50,894 nucleotides of DNA from Burkholderia sp. H160 (GTDB lineage Bacteria; Pseudomonadota; Gammaproteobacteria; Burkholderiales; Burkholderiaceae): assembly GCA_000173575.1 (NCBI GenBank), contig ABYL01000042.1, positions 1-50,894 on the forward strand. The letters run 5' to 3'. The position numbers and the translations under genes are program-made. Positions 15,518 to 25,474 of the stretch are shown piece by piece. The notes beneath the pieces are model-generated. The model saw nothing but the letters and a program-made list of their open reading frames with translations. It was not told the origin of the DNA and made no database searches. Position 1 is the stretch's first letter, and every line of letters starts with the position of its first letter.

Positions 15518-18500
15518 ATGAGATCCCTGATCAATCGACTGACGTCGAAGTCAGCTTGTGTCTGCGCCGCGCTGATGTGCCTCGCATCGCTTGCGTCCGC
15601 GCAAACGGTCACAACGGTCAACCTGAGTGCGCAGCGCATGACGACGACGCTGACGGACGGCTCGACGGTGCCGATGTGGGGCTACTGCACGAACGACGCG
15701 GCACAGAGCCCGGCGCTCGGGGGCGGCCATCTGAGCAACGCCAATGTGTGCTCGAACACGGCAGCGGGATCGGCCACGCCCGTGCCGAACAGCGTGTGGG
15801 AGCCCGGTCCCACGATCGTGGTGCCCGTCGGCAACAAGCTGCGCATCAATCTCGCGAATAACCTGCCGGCCGGCACTTCCACGTCGCTCGTGATCCTAGG
15901 GCAGATTGGTGGCAGCGCCGGCAAGCCGACGCGCGACGCCGCGGCGATCGTCCACCAGTCTGTGACCACGACGACGTGGCCCGTCAATACGCCGGTGCCC
16001 GCTGGCTCGACGGCTTTCGTGCCCCCGCAGCAGGCCGCCCGCGCGCGCGCGTTCGCGCAGGAGGCAAGCCCAGGCGGAACCGTGTCGTACACATGGGATA
16101 CCAATATCTCACCGGCGGGCGCGACCCCTACGTACCTGAAGCCCGGCACCTACCTGTACGAGACGGGCAGCCATCCGTCGCTGCAGGCGCCGATGGGGCT
16201 GTACGGCGTGCTGGTTGTCACGTACGCGCCGTTGTACGAAGTCGAGGCCGCCGGCACTCCCGATGCCGAGATTCATCTGTCGAACGACCCGCGCGCCGAG
16301 GGCAAGGCGTTCCCGGGCGCGTACCGGGGCGCCGGGCCGGCACTTGCGTCGCTGGCCGATGTGCCTTATGACGCGGACGCCGTGATGCTCTTCTCGGAGA
16401 TCGATGCAATCCAGAACGCGGCGGTGGATGCCGCCGCTGTAGCTGGCACGAGCGAGACGATCCGCTGGAACGACCCGCAATGCGCGCAATCCCAAAAGCC
16501 CGCTCCGATCGTCAACGGCGTGGCGCAAACGCAGATCCCGTGCTATCCGGCCGCCGTCAACTATGCGCCGACGTATTTCCTCGTCAACGGAAAATCCTAT
16601 GACCAGTCGAATCCAGCGCGCACCTCGGTGGCGCTGCCCGACCTCCGGGGAAGCGACAACAACGCGCTGAGCGGCAACGTGCTGGTGCGGATGGTCAACG
16701 CCGGCTCGCGTACCCATGTGCCGTCGATCGTTGGGCAGCCGTTCCATCTGATTGCCGAGGACGGCAACGTCGCACCGGGCATGCCGAAGATCCAGAATGA
16801 AGTGAACATGCCCGCGGGCAAAACCATCGATGCGATTGTCCGGCCGACGAGAAATGCAACCTCGTACGCCGACGCGGTCTTCGCATTCTTCGACCGCGCA
16901 TTGGGCCTGACGACGGCCAATCAGACAGCGGGCGGGTTCGAGGGCTACGTGGTCGTGACCACAGCGAGCAATGTCACGGCCAGTCCCAGCGGCTTTACCG
17001 CGGGGGTCAACACGGCGATCGGGGGCAGCGCGCGGCCGGCTGTGGCGGCTCAGGCGAATCCGGACAACTACACGCTGGCGCCGAATGCGACGACCTTTAG
17101 CAATAACGTGCTGACGAACGATATCGGAGTGTCCGGCGTAGCAATCAAGGGCGTGACGCCTGCCGCCGGCGCGACCTCGACGACGCTCTCCCTCGCGCAC
17201 GGTACCGTGACGCTCAACACCAGCGGCACGTTCACCTATACGGTCACGAGCGCGCCGACCACCACGCCCACAAGCGATACGTTCACGTACTGCGGCAACG
17301 CCGGGATGGCCTGCGCGCTCGTCACCCTGGCGTTCGAGGCGACGGGTGCAGCACCGGTCGCCGCTGGACGCCAGTACGACAATACGGTGTCGACTGCCTA
17401 TCCGAGCCGCGTATCGTCGCTGCTGAAAGTGCCGCGCGGCGCTGGCCTGCTGGCGGGCGCGTCGGATCCGGGCAATTTCCCGATCACCGCGAAGTTTTCG
17501 GGTACCGCGCCGGCATGGGTCACGCTGAATCCCGACGGATCCTTTGCGGCCACGCCATGCTCGCCGGCGCCGGCGACGTGCACGTTTCAGTTCGTGGTGG
17601 TCAATTCGCAGGGCACGTCGAGCGCGGCGCAGACGGCCACGGTCGTGTTTCCAGCCGGCAGCGGTCTGCCCGTGAACCTGGTGGACGCGCAGAGCGGGAC
17701 CGCGTTGCCCAGTGATTATGGCTGGATCATCGAAGAGGATCAGACGTGGCACAACCCGACGCCAGGCACCACGCCGCCGGTCGTCAACGGAACACCGCAG
17801 CCGAGCCTTGCCACCAGTTTCTTCCGCAGCTACATGCCGGTGGTAGCCGCTGGCTGTACCGGACCGCTGAGTTGTGGCGACGCGCAAACGAACGGTGGGA
17901 CGGCTGCGGGCGCAAAGCCCCGGTCGCTGCCCTCCGACGTCGCGCTGGACCCGACGAAATGGTATTTCGTCTCGATCCTGCCGGGCGATGCGGCGAATCC
18001 GTTCATCGCCGGATATGCCAATGATCCGCTGATTAACCCCGATTGTCTGACGCCGAGTTCGGCGACCGCCAACGACGCGAAATGTGGTCACACCATGAGC
18101 GGCATATCGATCCCGCCGCCTGTCAACGGCGCGTATCAGACCGCCACGATCAAGGTCGAGCCCAATCCTCTCAAGCCGGCGCAACTGTCGATCTTTATCT
18201 TCGAAGACAGCAACCCGACCAACGGAGATCCCGACGCCAATGAACATGGGCTCGGAGGCTTCGAGATCGCGATCTGGGACGTGGCCGGCCGTAGTGGCGA
18301 CCCGATCGGCCAGGTCACGTACGACGCCTTCAACCAGCCGCTGACGAACGCACTTCTCGGCACGCCCGGCTGCCCCAATGTCTATAGCCCGACCGCGTCG
18401 GGCGTGCCGTCGACACATCCGAACTATGCGGGCAAGGATCTGACCGGCGTCATCATCACGTGCCCGAACGATCCGACGGATCCGGCCAATCCGTCTGCGG

Positions 18501-21500
18501 ACTACGCCCTCCAGGGGCAGGCGCTCGTCAAGAACCTGATGCCGGGACGCTTCGACGTGATCGCGCACCCGGGCGCCGCGCGTGAAGGGGCAGGGGAAAT
18601 CTGGTATCAGGTGTCGACGCTCGAGGGCACGCCCGGACAGGACGCGTTCACAAAATCTGGCGAGCCACCTTACTTCCAGGAGTTCGGGCCGCCCGGGTTC
18701 CACACATTCATCGGGTTTGTGAATCCGGCGCACATCGCGCAGCAGAACGTGATTGCGACGCATGTGCCGGCCGGCGGCGTGCCGCCTTCAAATCCTAACG
18801 GCGACACGGAAGGGCCGCCGATAACCGGTCCGATACCGCTTGCGACCACATCGGTGACCGGCCGCATCACGAGCCTGCACATGTCCCGGCCAGTCATGGA
18901 AACCTTGTGGGACTCCGCGTCGCGGGCGGCGCTGGCCTCGACCACCTGTTTCGTCGGCCTGAACCAGCAGGGCGAGCTTGGCCTGAATATCGGCTTTGCC
19001 GCGTGCGATTCCAATGGCAACTTCACGCTGGATCACATTCCGGTCGGTTCCTACATGCTGGTGGTCTGGGATCAATGGCTCGACCAGATCATTGCCTCCA
19101 AGGCTGTGGAGGTTACGGCGAAGCCGACCCCCGACTCGAACGGTAATCCCGTACCTGCAGGGGCGGTCGCAATGGGCGATGTGCCGGTATTCAGCTGGTT
19201 CACGCGGGTTGAAGCCAGTACCTTCATTGACTCGAACGGCAACGGGATGCGCGACGCGGGCGAAGCGGGCATTGCGCAGGTGCCCGTGCGGATCCGCTAC
19301 CGCGACGGCTCCGTGTCGAATACGCTGCTCACCAATTCCGACGGCAATGCGGTGTTCAATGAGCTGTTTCCGCTCTTCAACTGGTATGTGATTGAATCCG
19401 ACCGGACGCGATTCGCGAGCACGGGCGTGAACGTGACGGTCGACGGCGGAGGCCTGGTCGATTGTGTGACGTACAACGCAACGACCGGACAGGGAACACT
19501 TGGCGGCAGCAACCAGAACAGTACCCAGCCGTGCTCGAAGACTGGCGGCATTCTGAACTCATCGTACGCATGGACCGATCCGGTCTCGGGCAAGACGTAC
19601 GGTGCCGTGCCGCCGGGCGTGCCGACCGCCACGAGCCGTGTCGACTCCGGCAATGTGCTCTATGAGGGGCTACAAGGCTTCATCAATCAGACCCAGATGC
19701 TGGACTGGGGCAAGCGCCCCTTCGCCGTCGGCGAAAACGGTGGCATTCAGGGTATGGTTGTTTACGCATCGACTCGCGGCTTCGATGACCCGAGCCTTGA
19801 GGTTCAATTCATGTGGGAGCCGGGCGTACCGCGGGTACAGGTCAACCTGTATCGCGAGACTCCGAACCCGGACGGCACCACGGGGCTGACGCTCGTCAAC
19901 TCCGCCAACACTAACAGCTGGGACGACTTCGCGAACGGTACGAAAGCGAACGGCGCGCCGAACATGGTCTGTCCGGGGCAGGACCCGGCCGATCCGTTCC
20001 TGTCCTACACGCTTGGGACAGCCAACCAGTTCAGGTGCTATGACGGTTTCCACCTGTGGAATCAGGTCCAGCCTGCGGTGTACGACGGCGCCTATACGTT
20101 CACTACCGATTCGGCCGGGCATGCGCTCACGCCGGGCAAGTACGTCGTGGAGATGATTCCGCCGCCGGGGTACGAGGTGGTCAAGGAGGAGGACAAGAAC
20201 ATCCTGATCGGCGATGCGTGGGTGGCGCCGGCGGCACAGCAGTTTGCCTCGCTCTCGAACATTTTCATCATCCCCGACCAGGCGCAGGTGGCCGCGTATT
20301 ACAACCCGGGCAATCCCAACAACCCAACGACCAGCCTCGGATTCAAAGGCGCCAATCAGCTATTTCCGGCTTGCGTTGGCTCGCTGCATACGGTTCCGGA
20401 TTTCATGAGTCTCTTTCCGAACTCGGGTCAGGTGGCGCCCTTTGCCGGCGCGACCAAGGCGCTGTGCGACCGCAAGGAAGTCACGCTGAGCGACCAGATG
20501 ACGGCGCTCGCAAATTTCTTCGTGTTCAGCAATACGCCTGTCGCGTCGCACTATACGGGGCTCATCCTCGACGACGCCGCCAGTGAGATCAACGCCGCCT
20601 CGCCGGACTTCGGCGAGAAATTCGCAGCCTCATATGCGCCCGTGTCAATTCGCGACATGAACGGCGTGGAAATTTCGCGCACCTACTCGGATCAGTGGGG
20701 CACCTACAACGGCATGACGCCGTCCACCTGGCAGGTGAATGTGCCGAATCCGGCGGGTTACTCGCCGAACATGCTCGTCACCTGCATGAACGATCCAGGG
20801 CCGGTGCTCGATACGCGCCCTGGTTCGCCGACCTACGGCCAGATGATCACCGACCCGCTTTTCAATCCGTCGTTCAGCAATTTTTGCTATACCAATCCGT
20901 TCATGCCGGGCGCGACGGTGTATCTGGATACGCCGGTTCTGCCCGTCGCGGCGTTCGCGGACGGCTACAGCCCGCCGGATTGCGATTACCCCGATAGCAC
21001 GCCCGCGATCAAGCGGGTGGACGGCGACAAAGTAGGTCCGTGGGTGGCGGCAGCGGATGGCATGCATACCCTGCGTATCACCGCGCTGGGCGATGTCGAT
21101 GTGCCGAACCCGGTGTACCAGGGGCCGAGCGCGACCGCCGCGCCGTTCAACCAGCGCACGGTCAAGCGCCACTACGGCTTTGGCGCGACGGCGGGCACGG
21201 TGCGTGTGAACGGCGTGCCGCTCACTAACCTGTCGTGGTCGGACGGCCTGATTACCGGCACCGTTGCCCACGGTACGACCACGGGTGAACTCACCATCAC
21301 GAACGCAAACGGCACGAATAGCGTGGATGCCGTGACGGTCGACATCGGCGGCGCGGCGCCGGTCGTGGTCAGCCCGGCTGAGGCTCCCACCGGGAGCGGC
21401 CACGCCGCAGGGTTCCCGCATCCTATCCAGGATGCAATCGATGCCGCGCGGCCTGGCGATCTGATCATGGTCGATGCCGGCGTCTATCCGGAGCTCGTCA

Positions 21501-23707
21501 TCATGTGGAAACCGGTGCGGCTGCAAGGTGTCGGCGCGGCTTCGGTCACGATCAACGCGGCCAAGTATCCGACGCAGAAACTCGACGACTGGCGCCCGCG
21601 CATCAACCAGCTGTTCGGCCTCAATCCCACGGCGCCAAGCAACAGCGGCGGAACCGCTGACACCGGTGGCGCGGGTGAACTGGTGATCAATCCGCAGGTC
21701 GATCCGTTGCCGACCCAGGCGCCGATCACCGGTGGAGTGATCCTGCTCGAACCAACCATCCTCGCCACGGAGGAGGGCGCAGGCATCACGGTGCTGGCAA
21801 AGGGCGTCGGACTCGACGGCGTGACGCCGCTCACGGCGCACGACTGCAGCACCAACCGGAACTCGCCGATTAATGCGGACAGCAGCTATTTCAAGGTGAC
21901 CTCATATAACAACGGCGTGCCGAGCGCGACCACCTTGACGTCGACCGGCTGGAAGATGTCCGACTCGAACTTCCTGTGTGCGCCGTCGCGTATCGACGGG
22001 CTGAGCATTACCGGCAGCGACGCGGGCGGCGGAATCTACGTCAACGGCTGGGCTCATGGCCTCGAGATCGCCAACAACCGCATTTTCAGCAATGCGAGCG
22101 CGATGCACGGCGGCCTTCGGGTCGGCAGCCCCTTCGAGGAGGAAACCCCACCGGCGGGTGGCTATGGCTACGACAACAATGTCCGCATCCATCACAACTC
22201 GATCACCCGCAATGGCACGGTCGAGCCAACGCCCGGGGCAGGCAGCGTGAACGTGACCGGCTCCGGCGCCGGCGTGTCGATCTGCACCGGCACCGACAAT
22301 TACGCGGTGAACTACAACTTCATCTGCGGCAACTACAGCAACGGCAATGGCGGCGGCATCGGTGCGATAGGCGTCAACATGAACGGCACGATCGCGCACA
22401 ACATGATCCTGTTCAATCAGAGCTGGCAGCAGACGGCGGCCGTGCATGGCGGCGGCATCGACATCGAAGGTGACCTGACGTCCGCGACCACGCTCTCCAA
22501 CGGGACCGGCAATATCACGATCGACTCGAACCTGATTGTGGGCAACTTCGCGCAAGGCGGCCACGGCGGCGGCATCCGCCTGCAACAGGTGAACGGCAAC
22601 GACGTCGTGACGAACCCGCGCAATCCTGCGAAGTGGTACCGCGCCACGGTCACCAACAACATCATCGCCAACAATGTTGCGGGTTGGGCCGGTGGCGGCA
22701 TCTCGCTTGTCGATGTGCTGAACGCGGCGATCCATGAGAACACGATCGCCAGCAATGACAGCGCTGCGATAGCGGGAGCGCTGTTCGGCACCGGCGGGCG
22801 CGGCGCGACCACCGCGTACCCGAGCCCGGCCGGCATCAGCACCGAGATGACTTCGTCCGCCCTGCTCGCCGCGTTGCCGGCAACCGCGTCGGCTGGTGTA
22901 CCGGCCACTGCGACCAAGGCGCATAACAGCTACTCGAACCCGGTACTGTTTAACGACATCATCTGGCATAACCGGTCGTTCTTCGTCGACGCCAGCACGG
23001 GCGCGGCCAACGTCTGCTCGAGCAACAATGTGGCCGATGCGGGGCAGAGCTGCACAGTCTTGCCGGTGTCGCCCGCTGCGGGCGCCTGTACCGGCTCGCC
23101 CGCCTATTGGGACATCGGCACGGTTGGCGACAGTTCGGCTGCTGCGTCGAACTTCCGGCTGACAGACATCAACAACTCGGTGGTGTCCCCGGGTGGTTCA
23201 GTCTATGACAGCAAGGCCGGCACGGGCGTGTCGACCAGCGATCCGGGCCTCACGAAGATCTACTGCAATGGTCCGCGCGCCAACCCGGCCTTCAAGTTCG
23301 AGCCCGGCCAGCCGTTCCTGCCGCCGTTCAGCCTTGCGGCCGGCGTGACGCTGGACGAGGCGGGTAACTTCGTCGACCTCAAGTACGGTCCGCTGTCGCT
23401 GTCCGATCCACTGCAACCGGGTTATGTCGCCTATGGCGACTACCACGTGACGGGGACCGGTGCCGCCTTCAACCAGGGCACGCTGGCTGATCCGCAAAGC
23501 CGGGTCGGGGCAACGAAGTTCGACTTCGGCGGCGCCGCGCGTCCGACACCGGGACGCATGCCGGGCGTGGATATCGGTGCGACGCAGGTGGCGGTCCCAG
23601 GGGCGCTTGCGCTCACGCCGCTGTCGGTGTTGGCGGGCTTCGCCAGGCGGTTGCCGGCGTTGGGCAGCGCGGCCCTGCCGGGCGTCGTACTTCCGGTGGC
23701 GCCATGA
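15518..23707 (+). CDS. Giant 2729-residue secreted protein: degenerate cupredoxin, Ig-like, SdrD-like and beta-helix domains
   Basis: A signal peptide (cleavage after ASAQ, residue 29) leads into a region of about 480 residues that parallels protein B in layout (GTYLYETGSHPSLQAPMGLYG near 210; YFLVNGKSY near 350) but lacks all copper ligands. A cadherin/VCBS-like Ig domain follows at about 508-610. A carboxypeptidase-regulatory-like module (SVTGRI, about 1115) and an SdrD_B-like module (TFIDSNGNGMRDAGE, about 1234) come next. From about 1960 a right-handed beta-helix begins (DAIDAARPGDLIMVDAGVYPE) with Asn/Gly-rich turns to about 2420. It is a likely surface or matrix scaffold for the oxidase. 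The C terminus has a hydrophobic stretch then ARR, of unknown meaning. AAAGGAG precedes the ATG. Confidence 0.88.
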   Translation: MRSLINRLTSKSACVCAALMCLASLASAQTVTTVNLSAQRMTTTLTDGSTVPMWGYCTNDAAQSPALGGGHLSNANVCSNTAAGSATPVPNSVWEPGPTIVVPVGNKLRINLANNLPAGTSTSLVILGQIGGSAGKPTRDAAAIVHQSVTTTTWPVNTPVPAGSTAFVPPQQAARARAFAQEASPGGTVSYTWDTNISPAGATPTYLKPGTYLYETGSHPSLQAPMGLYGVLVVTYAPLYEVEAAGTPDAEIHLSNDPRAEGKAFPGAYRGAGPALASLADVPYDADAVMLFSEIDAIQNAAVDAAAVAGTSETIRWNDPQCAQSQKPAPIVNGVAQTQIPCYPAAVNYAPTYFLVNGKSYDQSNPARTSVALPDLRGSDNNALSGNVLVRMVNAGSRTHVPSIVGQPFHLIAEDGNVAPGMPKIQNEVNMPAGKTIDAIVRPTRNATSYADAVFAFFDRALGLTTANQTAGGFEGYVVVTTASNVTASPSGFTAGVNTAIGGSARPAVAAQANPDNYTLAPNATTFSNNVLTNDIGVSGVAIKGVTPAAGATSTTLSLAHGTVTLNTSGTFTYTVTSAPTTTPTSDTFTYCGNAGMACALVTLAFEATGAAPVAAGRQYDNTVSTAYPSRVSSLLKVPRGAGLLAGASDPGNFPITAKFSGTAPAWVTLNPDGSFAATPCSPAPATCTFQFVVVNSQGTSSAAQTATVVFPAGSGLPVNLVDAQSGTALPSDYGWIIEEDQTWHNPTPGTTPPVVNGTPQPSLATSFFRSYMPVVAAGCTGPLSCGDAQTNGGTAAGAKPRSLPSDVALDPTKWYFVSILPGDAANPFIAGYANDPLINPDCLTPSSATANDAKCGHTMSGISIPPPVNGAYQTATIKVEPNPLKPAQLSIFIFEDSNPTNGDPDANEHGLGGFEIAIWDVAGRSGDPIGQVTYDAFNQPLTNALLGTPGCPNVYSPTASGVPSTHPNYAGKDLTGVIITCPNDPTDPANPSADYALQGQALVKNLMPGRFDVIAHPGAAREGAGEIWYQVSTLEGTPGQDAFTKSGEPPYFQEFGPPGFHTFIGFVNPAHIAQQNVIATHVPAGGVPPSNPNGDTEGPPITGPIPLATTSVTGRITSLHMSRPVMETLWDSASRAALASTTCFVGLNQQGELGLNIGFAACDSNGNFTLDHIPVGSYMLVVWDQWLDQIIASKAVEVTAKPTPDSNGNPVPAGAVAMGDVPVFSWFTRVEASTFIDSNGNGMRDAGEAGIAQVPVRIRYRDGSVSNTLLTNSDGNAVFNELFPLFNWYVIESDRTRFASTGVNVTVDGGGLVDCVTYNATTGQGTLGGSNQNSTQPCSKTGGILNSSYAWTDPVSGKTYGAVPPGVPTATSRVDSGNVLYEGLQGFINQTQMLDWGKRPFAVGENGGIQGMVVYASTRGFDDPSLEVQFMWEPGVPRVQVNLYRETPNPDGTTGLTLVNSANTNSWDDFANGTKANGAPNMVCPGQDPADPFLSYTLGTANQFRCYDGFHLWNQVQPAVYDGAYTFTTDSAGHALTPGKYVVEMIPPPGYEVVKEEDKNILIGDAWVAPAAQQFASLSNIFIIPDQAQVAAYYNPGNPNNPTTSLGFKGANQLFPACVGSLHTVPDFMSLFPNSGQVAPFAGATKALCDRKEVTLSDQMTALANFFVFSNTPVASHYTGLILDDAASEINAASPDFGEKFAASYAPVSIRDMNGVEISRTYSDQWGTYNGMTPSTWQVNVPNPAGYSPNMLVTCMNDPGPVLDTRPGSPTYGQMITDPLFNPSFSNFCYTNPFMPGATVYLDTPVLPVAAFADGYSPPDCDYPDSTPAIKRVDGDKVGPWVAAADGMHTLRITALGDVDVPNPVYQGPSATAAPFNQRTVKRHYGFGATAGTVRVNGVPLTNLSWSDGLITGTVAHGTTTGELTITNANGTNSVDAVTVDIGGAAPVVVSPAEAPTGSGHAAGFPHPIQDAIDAARPGDLIMVDAGVYPELVIMWKPVRLQGVGAASVTINAAKYPTQKLDDWRPRINQLFGLNPTAPSNSGGTADTGGAGELVINPQVDPLPTQAPITGGVILLEPTILATEEGAGITVLAKGVGLDGVTPLTAHDCSTNRNSPINADSSYFKVTSYNNGVPSATTLTSTGWKMSDSNFLCAPSRIDGLSITGSDAGGGIYVNGWAHGLEIANNRIFSNASAMHGGLRVGSPFEEETPPAGGYGYDNNVRIHHNSITRNGTVEPTPGAGSVNVTGSGAGVSICTGTDNYAVNYNFICGNYSNGNGGGIGAIGVNMNGTIAHNMILFNQSWQQTAAVHGGGIDIEGDLTSATTLSNGTGNITIDSNLIVGNFAQGGHGGGIRLQQVNGNDVVTNPRNPAKWYRATVTNNIIANNVAGWAGGGISLVDVLNAAIHENTIASNDSAAIAGALFGTGGRGATTAYPSPAGISTEMTSSALLAALPATASAGVPATATKAHNSYSNPVLFNDIIWHNRSFFVDASTGAANVCSSNNVADAGQSCTVLPVSPAAGACTGSPAYWDIGTVGDSSAAASNFRLTDINNSVVSPGGSVYDSKAGTGVSTSDPGLTKIYCNGPRANPAFKFEPGQPFLPPFSLAAGVTLDEAGNFVDLKYGPLSLSDPLQPGYVAYGDYHVTGTGAAFNQGTLADPQSRVGATKFDFGGAARPTPGRMPGVDIGATQVAVPGALALTPLSVLAGFARRLPALGSAALPGVVLPVAP

Positions 23708-24189
23708 GGCAGCGGAGCATGAGCGTGCTGCGCACGGTGGGCGGATGGTGCGTGTTGGCGACACTGGTGGGGCAGAGCGCATGCGTGGCGCCCGCCTCCA
23801 CCAGCGCGGCGGACCCGCGCGATGCGGCGCACGCGTGGCGGGTGCGCCGGGCGCCGTACTTTGACAGTACGTGGGGCGTCGATATCGTCGGCGTGCGACT
23901 CGTCTCCTCGGGTTGGATGCTGCAATTCAAGTACCGCGTGACCGATCCTGAGAAAGCCAGGACGCTGCTGGACAGTCACGCGAAACCGTACCTGATCGAC
24001 GAAGCGAGCGGGGCGAAGCTGGCTGTTCCGGCGCTCGAAAACATCGGCGAGTTGCGACAGGTCTCAGCGCCCGAGCCAGGTCGTACGTACTACGTCGTTT
24101 TTGGGAATGCCAACAAGATCGTGAAGCGTGGCAACCGGGTGCAGATTGAGATAGGGCGGTTCGTCGCAGACAATCTGATCGTCGAATAG
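23704..24189 (+). CDS. Putative lipoprotein of the oxidase operon
   Basis: A 161-residue protein whose N terminus ends in a lipobox, LVGQSAC, so Cys27 is probably acylated. The remainder is a small beta-rich domain (WMLQFKYRVTDPEKARTLLD, then RTYYVVFGNANKIVKRGNRVQIEIGRF) of no family I recognise. The gene overlaps the end of the giant gene by four bases (ATGA), showing translational coupling, so the product likely works with the giant protein, perhaps anchoring or maturing it. That role is inference from context. Confidence 0.75.
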   Translation: MRQRSMSVLRTVGGWCVLATLVGQSACVAPASTSAADPRDAAHAWRVRRAPYFDSTWGVDIVGVRLVSSGWMLQFKYRVTDPEKARTLLDSHAKPYLIDEASGAKLAVPALENIGELRQVSAPEPGRTYYVVFGNANKIVKRGNRVQIEIGRFVADNLIVE

Positions 24190-24220
24190 AAAGGCATGCT
24201 CATTGCCGATAGGAGTCCAG

Positions 24221-25105
24221 ATGATGAAACATGCGGGCATCACTTCTCAAGGCGCGCGGCTCGCTTGGTTCGCTGGCATCGTGCTTGTCCTGTCGGGCCC
24301 GGCGCTGGCCGAGACCGCCGGCATCAGCGCTGCCCAGGTGGTGGCGAAGAATGTCTCGGCGCGTGGCGGCCTCGACGCCTGGCGCGCGGTGCATTCGCTG
24401 TCTTTCGCGGGCAAGATGGATGTGGGGCTAACCCACCCTGCGCCGCAAGGCACGGTCGACAACCCGCCGCAATCGTCTCCCAAGCGTCACATGCTGGAAA
24501 AGGCGATGACCGGCAAGAGTGGCGTCCAGGGCACCGTGATTGCGTTGCCGTACCGGATCGAGATGAAGCGGCCGCGCAAGGTGCGCTTCGAAGTCGACTT
24601 TGCCGGCAAGACCGCGGTGCAGGTCTACGACGGCACCGCCGGGTGGTATTCGCGCCCTTACCTCGGGAATGCCACCGTGCAGCCCTTCAGTGCCGCTGAA
24701 CTGAAGCTCGCCGGCGATCAGCAGGATCTCGACGGCCTGTTGATCGACGCTGCCGCCAAAGGCAGCCAGGTTGCGATGGAAGGTGTCGAGCCCGTGGATG
24801 GACACCGTGCATACAAGCTAAAGGTCACGCTGAAAAACGGCGACGTCCGCCACGTCTGGGTGGACTCCTCGACGTTTCTCGACGTCAAGGTCGATGGGAC
24901 CCGCCAGGTCGGTACGCGCACGCGCACAATGGTCACGACGTTGAGCGACTTCAGGAAGGTTGACGGCGTGATGATTCCGTTCGTGATGGAGACGGTCGGC
25001 GAAGGCTTGCGACAGCCGGAACGAATCGTTATCGAAAAAGCGACGGTCAATTCGGATCTGCCTGACTCGCGCTTTGCCAAACCTCAGATACCGGGCGCGG
25101 GTTAA
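24221..25105 (+). CDS. LolA-like periplasmic protein (outer-membrane lipoprotein-sorting fold)
   Basis: About 294 residues, with a signal peptide (core GIVLVLSGPALA, cleavage near residue 31). The mature part starts with a helix (AQVVAKNVSARGGLDAWRAVHSL), then strands including RKVRFEVDFAGKTAVQVYDGTAGWY and the LKNGDVRHVWVDSSTFLDVKVDG hairpin, as in LolA/LppX/RseB half-barrel proteins that shuttle lipidated or hydrophobic cargo. AGGAG lies five bases before the first ATG and eight before a second at 24224, so either could start translation. It is last in the copper-oxidase operon, next to the lipoprotein gene, which makes a cargo relationship attractive but unproven. Confidence 0.72.
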   Translation: MMKHAGITSQGARLAWFAGIVLVLSGPALAETAGISAAQVVAKNVSARGGLDAWRAVHSLSFAGKMDVGLTHPAPQGTVDNPPQSSPKRHMLEKAMTGKSGVQGTVIALPYRIEMKRPRKVRFEVDFAGKTAVQVYDGTAGWYSRPYLGNATVQPFSAAELKLAGDQQDLDGLLIDAAAKGSQVAMEGVEPVDGHRAYKLKVTLKNGDVRHVWVDSSTFLDVKVDGTRQVGTRTRTMVTTLSDFRKVDGVMIPFVMETVGEGLRQPERIVIEKATVNSDLPDSRFAKPQIPGAG

Positions 25106-25317
25106 ATAGGGGTAATCGTCCTTTTCGTATGTATGGCCCCGACGCCTTTTGCAAGCTTCCTGTTCGTGATGTCGAAACGGTCTGCATGCATGTATCCGGC
25201 TTGCCAGATGGGCGGTTGCCGAAGCACGCCCGCAGCCTCGATGAGATCCGTCACACGCCGTGCGCGGCGAGGTCTGGTCCATTTGACTACCTGCCGCGCT
25301 GTCGGTCGCCCGATCAT
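25102..25317 (-). CDS. Possible small protein or gene fragment (unknown)
   Basis: A 71-codon frame on the minus strand encodes a sequence of ordinary composition (VKWTRPRR, then VTDLIEAAGVLRQPPIWQAGYM and KLAKGVGAIHTKRTITPI). It reads more like real protein than the usual shadow frames, but I do not recognise it and the ribosome binding site is weak. Its stop overlaps the end of the convergent LolA-like gene by four bases. It could be a short gene or the 3' scrap of a larger one. Confidence 0.3.
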   Translation of the reverse strand: MIGRPTARQVVKWTRPRRARRVTDLIEAAGVLRQPPIWQAGYMHADRFDITNRKLAKGVGAIHTKRTITPI

Positions 25318-25382
25318 GTCCGGTGACAGTTGCAAAAAGGAACAAGGTTGTCGGCAACGATTGACTACTGCCACTACAGAGC

Positions 25383-25413
25383 AAAAAAGGCCCGCCCTCG
25401 AAAGAGAGCGGGC
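25383..25413 (-). terminator. Rho-independent terminator of the liv operon
   Basis: The stem GCCCGC-x-CTC / GAG-x-GCGGGC, with a single mismatch and a GAAA tetraloop, is followed on the minus strand by CTTTTTT. It stands about 60 bp past the stop of livF, the last gene of the minus-strand branched-chain amino-acid operon. Confidence 0.85.
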
Positions 25414-25474
25414 GTGGACTGCAAAAAAGGCCACCCAAGCGTCACAGACCCAGGGGAGGCCCCCCTGCGTTACG

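Noticed and set aside
16109-18763. An 884-codon open frame antisense to the giant gene
   Set aside because: Arg/His-rich, without motifs or start signal; it mirrors the codon pattern of the plus-strand gene, a common artefact in GC-rich DNA.
20645-21841. A 398-codon frame antisense to the giant gene
   Set aside because: Same Arg/His-rich shadow pattern, no recognisable domain.
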